Assembly: GCA_038049695.1 (NCBI GenBank) | Contig: CP142456.1 | Coordinates: forward strand, 78,515,422-78,579,421 | Source of the DNA: Cinnamomum chago | Lineage: Eukaryota; Streptophyta; Magnoliopsida; Laurales; Lauraceae | Direction: 5' to 3' | DNA length: 64,000 bases | Shown: piece after piece, positions 55,501 to 64,000 of the stretch | Layout: each line of letters starts with the position of its first letter | Numbering within the stretch: the first letter of the stretch is position 1 | Notes under the pieces: generated by a model | Told to the model about the DNA's origin: nothing | Databases searched by the model: none | Seen by the model: only the letters and a program-made list of their open reading frames with translations | Translations under genes and position numbers: made by a program

Positions 55501-57165
55501 ATCGTGATTACCACAAACAGCACCTGCCATAATTGTTAGAACTGAATAGGCCCAAGTCAAATGATGTTATCCCTGTCATGCCTTCGATCAGAACATAAAC
55601 CAACATGCGAATGGAGGCTAACAACCTTATCCATGTGATGCTTTTGATCAGACCATGAACCACCACTATTTGATCAGACCCTTCTTGGCCTCTAATCCCT
55701 TTAAAGCTCTTGCCTAATCCTCTTTTTCCATGAACCCAATCAACAAGTGGCTGATGCTTGTGCCTGGTTGGTGATTGTGCCTTTGATATTTTCAGGGGTA
55801 AAAGAAATGATGCTTAGTAGGGAATTGAATGAATCTACTGCTTTATTTAAAAGGCAGGATTTCGACTAGGTTTGAATTTCCTTGTCATCTGCATTGCTTC
55901 TATTGCCTCTGTTGGTGGTAATCCTTTTTTTTTTCGTTTTTTGAATTGTATGAACTCTCTTCATTTTCTTTGCTCTTGGAGAGTTGGTTTGTTAGTAAGC
56001 TGTCTTCATTTACACCCCAAAAAAACTGTCTTCTTTTAGCTTTAATGGCTAAAAATAGAGTTGTCTTCTATTCGTGCTTGGCCATGGAAACCAACCCTTG
56101 TTTGGGATTTCTATGGCCAACGCTATGTTTGCTATTATACCAGTTGGTGCTTTGTTAGATTGATCCAGATTGATTGATTACTGATCAGGTTTTTGGAGTT
56201 TATATTTTTTTTGCTTTGAGTTTATACCGTGCCCTTTCTTGCTTTATTCCTCTTCCCTGTTTGTGAGGTTGAGATGGTGGTGAATCATCCTTTGTGGGGC
56301 TCATGTCAGTTACATCTTGCCAGAGAAAAAACAATGGTCGGTTCCTTTGTACAATTTTTTTGTTTGTTCTTTAGAAATAAAACTGTTTTGAAACTAACGT
56401 CTTTCCTATCAACTGAAGCACTTACCATTGAGCAAGAAAACTTTCAATAGGGGGTTCCTTATATTGATATAATACTATAATAGGCATTGGTTGTCCTTGG
56501 TTTTTGTGGCAAAAGGTATAAAACAGAAGGGTTGTTGCAACTTGTGATATAAATGTTCATTGTTGTTAGTTGGAAGGCACAACTAGCTTTGAAGTTCATG
56601 GAAGTACCATGTTTTATTTGGTTGTTGACTTGATTAGTTGATTAGCACCTGATCGAAATCTTGTTGTTGCATCATTGACATGTTTGAAGTAGACATAAAT
56701 CTTATAATCTACAGATAAAACTTATAATCTGCCTTTTCCCCTCTATTTATTTAAGAGGAAAAGAAAACTATGTTCTTCCTTTTTTTTTTTTTCTTGTTAC
56801 TCTGCACTGCCCCTTTTCTTTTAAAAACCCCAAGTTTCATTAGGAGATTTGACAATGACAGGTTTTATCTCCTAATTGTTTAACTATGTGGTTTCATTGA
56901 TGATGCTGGAGAATTCTTGTTCCACAATCTTGTACTTTTTTTCTAATGTTGACGGCAGTACTTTATTTTTGTGTAGCAAGAAAAGGAGAGAGCTATGGTT
57001 ACCGAGATGGTAGGGAAGCTTACAAACGTGTGCTGGGACAAATGCATCACTGGCACCCCTGGCAGCAAGTTCAGCTCTGGGGAATCGACTTGTCTTACCA
57101 ACTGCGCCCAGCGGTATATGGACATGAGCCTCATCATCATGAAACGGTTTCAGTCCATGCAATAA
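52502..57165 (+). CDS. TIM8: Mitochondrial small TIM chaperone TIM8
   Basis: TIM8 works with TIM13 in the intermembrane space, carrying hydrophobic precursors to the inner membrane. Two coding exons: 52502-52549 (MDTSSLDSAELQRFLE) and 56977-57165 (QEKERAMVTEMVGKL... to FQSMQ). GT-AG junction, phase 0, 78 aa, against about 77 in other plants. The twin CX3C motif is intact: C35-WDK-C39 and C55-LTN-C59, which form the two intramolecular disulphides. The conserved WDKCIT and GSKFSSGES...CAQRYMDMS..IMKRF strings leave no doubt about identity. The single intron is 4,427 bp, very long for such a small gene, and holds an RTE LINE, duplicated blocks and small tandem repeats. Confidence 0.95.
52755..52832. 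repeat. Tandem duplication, two 39-bp units in the TIM8 intron
   Basis: GTAGTGTTTATCTGATATTT starts at 52755 and 52794. The units differ at one base. Confidence 0.88.
53284..53590. repeat. Duplicated block A in the TIM8 intron (two internal units)
   Basis: Two related units start CAGATGATGAAT at 53284 and 53469. Both contain GCAGAAACAGCATTCT, a GCAATGAGTT word and GAGATTTCTGATGG. The whole block recurs at 55132-55450. Confidence 0.85.
53859..54446 (+). mobile_element. 5'-truncated RTE-clade LINE (3' end of reverse transcriptase ORF)
   Basis: The frame contains motifs at the C-terminal end of plant RTE ORFs: VSHRIQAGWTKWRSALGVLC, KVKYYKVAVRPALLYGSECW, RMLRWMCGITRRDRIRNE, RLRWFGHVRKRP and GRGRPKRSWKE. 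It stops at 54391 and the 3' end is made of TTTGG repeats, typical of RTE elements, which use short repeats instead of poly-A. A 17-bp duplication, TATTTTGAAAGAAGAAA, flanks it (53842-53858 and 54447-54463). The catalytic core is missing, so it is dead on arrival. Confidence 0.93.
55132..55450. repeat. Duplicated block B in the TIM8 intron
   Basis: This is a second copy of block A (53284-53590), with units starting CAGATGATGAAT at 55132 and 55327. The second units of A and B are nearly identical, while the first units differ more. Confidence 0.85.
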
Positions 57166-58382
57166 CTTATTTGCCAATAAGTAAATTCATCTCGGGGTGT
57201 CCGATGCACAAATGTGGCACTTTTTCTTCTGTTTGGTTTAATGATTTGGGAGGGATGTTATGGTGTATTTGAGCGAATCACATTCAATAATTTGTAGTTT
57301 CAGAAAAGATATGGATTTATGTATTAGATTTGGTTATATCTGGAGGCGATAAATTTTCAAATTTCAAGACTTGGCAACAAGTGATTTTAGATATTTATGT
57401 CATCAAATAAGTGATATGAGACAAGCTTACAGGCTGGGCCGTCTGGCTTGGGCTGAGCTCAAACAGCTATACTCAGGCGACCTGAAGCTTCCCCGTCTTA
57501 TTTGTATGATGTCCGTTCGGTCACTATATGCTCTTTAGAAACAGCTTATATAGGCATATAATTCTGCGTGGATGTTATCGAGAAAAAAAGGCCCCCAGTG
57601 TGTGGTATGTTGACATTATAAATGAATGTTTTGACCAAATTACATTGGCTTTGCTAACAACCTGATTTTAATTTTTTAATAATAACAAATTTCTAGACCT
57701 TTCTAATTTCCACCGCTGCTCCTCTCTTGATTGTCATGGATCTAGGGTGGGCAATTTTAAGTGTTTTAGATATGAGTTGATGGTTTTGGGGATTCTACAC
57801 GTGGCCCACATCCCTCTTGTTTTCCTCTTCCTTTTCTTTTATTGTTTCCACATAGGGAGGTCACCTTGGGTTTAACCCATTCCCTTGGAATACACTGGTC
57901 TCCCTTGTACTGACCATGATCCTGATTTTGAACTGTTCCGTACATTTGCCATTGTTTAATTGTCAGTAGTCACACTAAATTTTCACAACGTATATCATTC
58001 GAGGGCCTACAGCTAGGATCACTTGATCAACATGAGATCCGGTGCTCTCCCAATTAGACATGGTAATGGGGGTACCCAACACAATTGGCACTTGCATTGC
58101 ATAATGGGCTTTATTATGGCTGTGATACCAAATCGGCCCAACGCAGTCACCGTGGGGTGGGGCATGTTAGTAGTTGATTTCTTTATTTTTTATATTTTAA
58201 AATATGAACAAAGTACTTGTACAAGCAAGATTTGAACCCACGGCAAGAGAATGTCCCGTATATAATATTTACCTTCATTTTTCCAATTTTTAGACACTTG
58301 GGAATATATGAATTTAAAAGAATTCAATTACATGCAAAGAAAATGGACATTCACATCTTTTTTTTTCCCACTCGGATGATGG
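57166..58382. other. Intergenic between TIM8 and V-ATPase C (left part)
   Basis: This holds the 3' flank of TIM8 and A/T-rich DNA. No exon is seen. Confidence 0.5.
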
Positions 58383-58390
58383 GATACCAT

Positions 58391-58804
58391 CATAGTTTTC
58401 AATTCCGCTCCGCTCTCTGCACCGGTTTGGCCTTGTAGTGGAATGGTTTGGCATTCCGTTCAATTCCAGTATTCCGTTCTAGAAAAGACGTGATTGAAAA
58501 ATGAAAAAGTCAAATAGAAAAGAATATCTAAAATTAGAAAAAATAGTTGAATGCTAAAATAATAGTAAAAATGCATATTTACATCATTTAAACTACACTC
58601 TACAATTGACCATTTTTTTAGTTTTCACTATATATGAATGCAAGTATAAAATCTTGACTGGAATGAGGCGGAATTGGGACCAGAACAGATCGGAATCGGG
58701 GAGCGAAAACTTTTAGGGGGGCCATTTCATTTTGCCCAAGGCTAATTCCGGAATGTTCCTGCCAATTCCGACCGGAACGAAATGGAACGGAATTGACAAC
58801 TACG
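58391..58804. mobile_element. Non-autonomous hAT-like element (414 bp), AATTCCG termini
   Basis: The left end is CATAGTTTTCAATTCCGCTC and the right end, opposite, CGTAGTTGTCAATTCCGTTC. The octamers GATACCAT (58383-58390) and GATACAAT (58805-58812) flank it with 7 of 8 matching. GGAATTG and CAATTCCG words recur throughout in both orientations. Non-coding. Confidence 0.72.
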
Positions 58805-58812
58805 GATACAAT

Positions 58813-59782
58813 CAAAAGAACAAAAGACCAACTCAACAAAACCTGGTCACAACCCAACCTTTTATCCTAGAAGCAGGTGTGAAGCAGAGGCGATTTGGGT
58901 ACAGCTGATTCTTCACCATGATGCATGATGCAGAAAATGGGATGCGGGCACTGCTTCTAAATCTGGCATGAATTACCTTGAATATTGAGAAGCTATTTAA
59001 AGGTCTTGCAAATAAAGTTCATGAACATCAAAGGGAAGATAGGTCTGGAATGTCGTTAACTGTTGGTAAATCAGACTTCGCAAGACCATCAACTCCCGGA
59101 TTCATAGATAGATTTATTAGGCAGAAATTCACTTCCAGCCAATATAGCTTGGACAGAAGGGCTAGCAAATATTTAACTTCATGGAGGATGTGTAAACCGG
59201 GTCAGGGCCCTTTGGTAAAGTCCTTTGTAGTGTTTGACCCACATGGGTAAACCAAGCTCTAGATATATGCTCATTTACATCCACCTTTATTTTAAGTGGG
59301 TATTATTCATCATGGCCTATACAATCGGATGCATTGAGAAAGGTCAAGATAGGCAAACTATCAGATAACCTCTAATTCTGTGTTGCTGATTTGTTAACCC
59401 TGGTGCAGCATAGACAGATCAGGAGGACCCCTTGATTCCTTCCCATGGAAAGGAGAACTCCAAGGATGCATCTGCATCTGGGTTTCTTTTAATGCCATTC
59501 AATTCAAAACAAACCCAATCTTCTGTTATCCTGTGCTCCCAAATTTCACTGGTCCCCCTTCCCTTCTCATGGAATAATTATTGGGGTTTTAAAACCTTGA
59601 AAGCATGTAGCTTAGAAATGTTTGTCCATGTCCCCACGAATAAAAACAATGTCAGCACTATAACTCAAAATCTAAGAATAATTAACACTTGGTGGCCAGT
59701 TATCTTAAAAATTATCACTCAAAATTAACATCAACTAAAGAATGAGCTGAGCAAGATGTATGGATAAACAACACAAGTGACA

Positions 59783-59813
<31 letters not shown>

Positions 59814-59911
59814 TTAACAACAAAAAGAATTGGGGTTAACTACACCAATATACACAGTACTAACCATTCTCCAATCCAATTTGTTACTATTCCAAGGGAA
59901 CTCAATTTAGA
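58813..59911. other. 3' flank of V-ATPase C, no further gene recognised
   Basis: About 1.1 kb with a TA/GA microsatellite near 59786-59813. Part of it should be the 3' untranslated region of the V-ATPase gene, but its end cannot be fixed. Confidence 0.5.
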
Positions 59912-62337
59912 TCAAATGAAATTCAGTGTGAACGAAACATACAGGTGGGTGTCAGCATCGCCTCCTAGACCAGCCATCCCAACTTCGTCTTCCGATTTCC
60001 AGTAGGTGCTGAAACACAGATAGTCATGTGCCAAACAGTTTATCAGAATCAGATTATTAGAATCAAGGATTTGAATTGCATGCTTAGAAATGACTGTTTG
60101 AAGGAACATTTGTATGTTTCTATGCCTCTGCCCAGGAGTGTGCGTGTTTTGTTTCCTAAATATTAGGCCTCTATATACATCAGGTTGTGATGATGATGAT
60201 TCATCGGGTGAAAATGCCCACTTATAAAATAATTGGATAAACGGACAACAGTCAACATACACGCATTGCACACTTGATGAATGGGCCACCCTAGGCCCAG
60301 TACATTACAATCTAGATCCACCTAAACCTATTCAATGCTTCAATGTTGCAAGTCTATAGGTCCATGGAGCTGCATGCACCTTTGCGCAAACATCCAAGTA
60401 GATAGGTTGGATATTTAACGGTGCAGAAATTATAGACGGGTCAAACTAAGAAAATGAAATTGGCAAAGTTAACCTGTGTACCTATCAAAAAAAAAAAATC
60501 ACCTGTTCATTCTGCTGCAGAGCCCTTCCAAGATGGAGCGCACTTTTTTCTCACTTTTCACAGCTGGAGCTAGTACTGCTGCCTGACATCAATTCCCAGT
60601 CAAAAATGTTTATTAGTCAAACCCATGAAACGAAAATACAGAAATTTCTTTTTCTTTTTCTTTTTCTTTTTGGTACTACAAGCTAGGCAGCTATAAATTA
60701 GAATGAGTTTTTTGTTTTTATTTTATTTTATTTTGGGACTTCTACAAATAATTAGGCACATACATACACAGGAAAATTACCCAGACTGAAGGGGTCTTGG
60801 GCAACACCCAAGGGCGAGAATCTATGTGGTCCCTACATCAGATCACATTCCCCCTCCATCCCCCAAAAAATTACCAACAGACCCCATACGACCCCCATTC
60901 TGAATGAGCTGTTCAATGGATTTAACATCCAAATATGTATCCCTACTCTATCTGCAGAAGGGAGTTCCATGGCTGCAATGTGAAGGCCTTAGCAAATTCA
61001 AGAGAGGTGAGAATGGGTCGGAATAACTTATATTGGAATTTGGAACTATATTGCAAGTTAGTAACCAGCAGTCCTCGGCAAAAAAAAATTTAGATCAGAT
61101 TCACTTTTTTTTTTTAAGCTAAAGAATTGGGTTCACTTTTAGTTTTGCTTTTGTATTGTCCAAGTTGCCTCCAGAATAGAAAAGACCTTTTTGTTCTTAT
61201 ATATCTATTATAGAAAAGTCTCTTAAGCACCCACCTTACCCAACACTCTATAGATCTTTTTCATCTATGAACAATCAAATCCCTTCACACACCTACCCTC
61301 TCTATTAACACCAGGTACCAATATGACACTGATCTGACTAAATCCCACATTGGAGTTAATTTTTAAAAAAAGGAAAAAAAAAATTATTGCACTTCAATAG
61401 GTCATTAAACTTTGAGGCGATCATCTAATTGGACTATATAGGGCCCACCCTTATCCACAATCAAACCTATTGATCCTTCTACCACACAGGCTAGTCAAGC
61501 ATCCAGGTGGGCCCCAAATAAGGTGTGTTTTATAAGAAAAACGCTTGAGCACACTGTAGTCAGCCTTATGTCTCTGCATCACAATTCCTTGAACGAAAAA
61601 AATAGAGTCCTAAAATTACCAATTTGCTTGGCACTACAAACTTGCACATGTGGCAGACAGCTTTTTAGTGATCCAAATCATTTACATGGTAGACCAGTCA
61701 ATTGCAGATAGGACAAGCAAAAGAATCCCCACCATCATATGACTTTTAACTATCCATTTGCCCCTTTTAAATGTGGATCACCGGCTGTAACTATCCAATT
61801 GCCAGCAAACAATCAGATATCTAGGACCGTCTGGTAGGAAGGATATTAAGGTATGGTCGGTTCACCCCACCAGATGAATGGCTTCAGATTACAGAAATGT
61901 GCTACCATCTGTCCCATCAAGGGACCATCAGATTAATGGTTAACAAGAAATGGTCTACCAATCCCATCATGAGACCAAACAGTTGAAAGTGAAACAGCAG
62001 TTTTCTCATTTGAAGTGTTAGGTTACCAAGAATGATGGCGGCAACCCATATCTTAGAATGCTCTCAGTGAACACACGTACAGCACAAAAGTGCATCCAGG
62101 AGCTGAAAACCTGCAGGGAAAACACATTTGCAACATAAGTTCAAACATCATTACCTATCAAACAAAAAACTATAAGAACAAGCATGAGAAATCTCATTAA
62201 AGATATCATAGCTGATGATGCAAGGATCTGATGTTATCAACTTTTTTCAAAAAAAGTTAATAATGACAATACTATCAAAGAAAAACTTCTTTAAGCAAAG
62301 GGCAGTGGGTGTCTGTTGTTTGTGTGTGGGTGTGTGT

Positions 62338-62382
<45 letters not shown>

Positions 62383-63618
62383 GGATATAGACAAAATCAA
62401 CAAATGAAGAGGACATGAGGCGACTACTTAGAAAGCCCTTTAAGAGCAAAAGTTGCAGGTAGAACATGGAAAGGATTGTCTCCCAGAGCCTCACTAGATT
62501 TCCTTTGGCATTTTTTAGGAGATTGGGAGACAATGAAGCAGGACTAGGTGGAATTTGTGGCAAAGTTCCACAAGTCATGTCACATTAACACCAACCTTGT
62601 TACCACATATTGCACTATTCCAGAGAAGTCAAGAAGGAACTCATTAATAGTCTATTGCTTGATTATTTTCTAATGAAGCCTTACAGAATTTTAGCTAAGG
62701 TCTTGGACTACCTGACTTAGATCCGATGCAGCCTGCAGCCATGAGGCGCTACTCCGAAATGGGCTTTTGGATCATGGACTAGAACCATGTTGAGATCCAT
62801 TGGGCCAAAGCCCATAAGCCAGCTCAAGGCCACCTAGTCCTATAACAAAGGAGGCCCCTTGGGCCAGCCGGTTGAGAGGATACATCAATATAGATTTACC
62901 TTGAGTCTTATATTGGTAAATAAAGAATAAAATGTAGAGATTTGCCTTGAGTTTTTATCTTGGAAAACTACGTAGATATTTACTTTTTTTAATTTTTTTT
63001 AAAAATGTATTGATTGTTTTCTGCGAATCTTTGTTTTTACACATCCTTGAAATTTCACCACATACCAGCTATACTGCAATTTCTTTCCACACATTAAAGC
63101 ATCTCTTTATTCTATTCATGAAGAATATCCACAAAAGCAAAACATACATCCCCATAACTGGCATAGCACCACTGGAGAAGAGAGTTTCTCATGGTCTCCT
63201 GATCTTGCATCAGCCTTTCCAACTCTTGTTTTCGACTGTCTTGGGCCTCAGGACTATGTTCAAAATCACGAATCTGAAAGCATCATGCAAATTCCCATTA
63301 CAGAATTTTAATTATTTACTTCATTGGTTTCTTAAAAGATGGAAAAAACTCCAGACAATCTATATTCTTTTAAAGCATTTGATCTGGGAAATACCAGCAA
63401 GGAAATTTCAAAGGACAAGAGTATCCATAGTCCATATCATAAGGTGAAGATATTGTTTGTAACATCCCAACTGGAATTTGGTCTCTAAAAAACAAGCTCA
63501 CCTGAAAACCCTTTTCACGCGCACTTGTTTTGAAGTTATCAGCAATTTTACCAAAGAGAGTTACAGTATAAAGAGCATATTCATTGTCCTCATGCAACTT
63601 CTTGGAGGACCTGGGAAC
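59912..63618 (-). CDS. VHA-C: V-type proton ATPase subunit C, 3' part (gene continues beyond the window)
   Basis: Subunit C links the V1 head to the Vo sector of the vacuolar/endomembrane proton pump and controls reversible assembly; the Arabidopsis gene is DET3. Five exons on the minus strand: 63502-63618 (VPRSSKKLHEDNEYALYTVTLF...), 63148-63273 (IRDFEHSPEAQDSRKQELERL...), 62027-62110 (VFSSWMHFCAVRVFTESILRYGLPPSFL), 60503-60582 (AAVLAPAVKSEKKVRSILEGL...) and 59912-60008 (TYWKSEDEVGMAGLGGDADTHLYVSFTLNFI, stop). All junctions are GT-AG with consistent phases. They give the last 167 residues of about 375. The N-terminal half lies past 64000. The third and second introns from the 3' end are 1.4 and 1.0 kb. 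Confidence 0.95.
60583..62026 (-). other. V-ATPase C intron (1.4 kb)
   Basis: It contains a CTTTTT microsatellite near 60650-60670 and pyrimidine-rich stretches but no element with paired ends that I could place. Confidence 0.7.
62320..62381. repeat. (GT)n followed by a 30-base G run, in a V-ATPase C intron
   Basis: A GT microsatellite runs straight into 30 uninterrupted Gs (62352-62381) on the plus strand. The gene is on the minus strand, so the transcript carries a C run and the non-transcribed strand the G run, which could form a G-quadruplex. Homopolymers of this length are prone to sequencing and assembly error. Confidence 0.9.
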
Positions 63619-64000
63619 CTAAAAGGATTTTAATTTAGCAGTCAGTGAAGTAAAGGAAAATGAGAAAAAAACTAGAAAAGCATTTTATACAGAAAAAATG
63701 CAAAATCATGCATGCCGTGCAAAAGGCTCATAGACCTCTTGTGCTTAGCTTTTAACAAAGTATTAAAAAGATAACCCAAAGATTCATAGATATGATATTA
63801 AAAAGCTAACACAAAGTTTCTTCTGCATTTACAATTTTATAGCATTCAGTACTTGCATTGTGCAATGTCATTCAAATTACGGGCACCCTAGGCTTAAAAG
63901 TGACAAGTATGCTCAGATAGTGAAAATTGGTTAAAGATTGCTTGTTTGGACTCTATGCTGGTGTCCACCACACCCACCCTTTCTGCCCATGATATTGATC
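63619..64000 (-). other. V-ATPase C intron, running off the window
   Basis: No further exon of subunit C (the expected next one ends before VPRSSKKL) is seen in the last 382 bases, so this is intronic. Confidence 0.7.

Noticed and set aside
1-64000. CRISPR arrays, rRNA genes and bacterial-type operons
   Set aside because: No evenly spaced identical repeats or rRNA signatures were seen, and the spliced genes show this is a plant nuclear sequence.

Overview
The window is nuclear DNA of a flowering plant. The evidence is spliced genes with plant-specific families (a 16-repeat P-class PPR protein, a plant B3-domain protein, a CDR1-like aspartic protease copy), GT-AG introns up to about 4.4 kb, telo-box motifs, and a dense background of plant-type hAT, MULE and PIF/Harbinger elements, L1 and RTE LINEs and tRNA-headed SINEs. 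I cannot name the species. The low gene density, long introns, RTE LINE and a GGGCCCAC-rich repeat family would suit a magnoliid or another slowly evolving woody lineage, but that is inference.

Host genes, left to right. (1) A GDPD-type glycerophosphodiester phosphodiesterase on the minus strand (16743-24268, 8 exons, 384 aa) is complete; all its splice junctions could be placed from family alignment and GT/AG. (2) A rearranged CDR1-like aspartic protease copy (38522-39465) has lost its centre and carries a 601-bp inverted duplication of its 3' part. (3) A single-exon B3-domain protein (43479-44039). (4) An intronless Rf-like PPR protein (47813-49840, 675 aa). (5) The mitochondrial small TIM chaperone TIM8 (52502-57165), 78 aa in two short exons around a 4.4-kb repeat-filled intron. 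(6) The last five exons of V-ATPase subunit C (59912 to beyond 63618, minus strand), whose 5' part lies outside the window. A broken NAF1-like gene fragment lies around 7500-7556 and 11347-11893.

Mobile DNA fills most of the rest. The best element is a 3,774-bp hAT transposon (7565-11338) with matched termini, a perfect 8-bp target duplication (TSD) and an uninterrupted 878-aa transposase; it sits inside the NAF1-like fragment. A 2,645-bp MULE-like element (30836-33480) has inverted repeats of about 280 bp and a perfect 9-bp TSD. Five short non-autonomous hAT elements (24774, 30081, 33572, 37771, 58391) and one longer, older one (21588) have different termini but the same 8-bp TSD logic. Other elements are a 1,042-bp PIF/Harbinger-type element (36375), 5'-truncated L1 and RTE LINEs with 17-bp TSDs, four SINEs that share a tail but not a head, and four copies of an apparently unnamed GGGCCCAC repeat family.

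The genes do not form an operon-like or pathway unit. TIM8 and V-ATPase C are convergent neighbours. I found no rRNA gene, CRISPR array or true tRNA gene. The observations most worth a second look are the inverted-repeat protease pseudogene, the intact hAT transposon inside the NAF1-like copy, the mosaic SINEs and the GGGCCCAC family.
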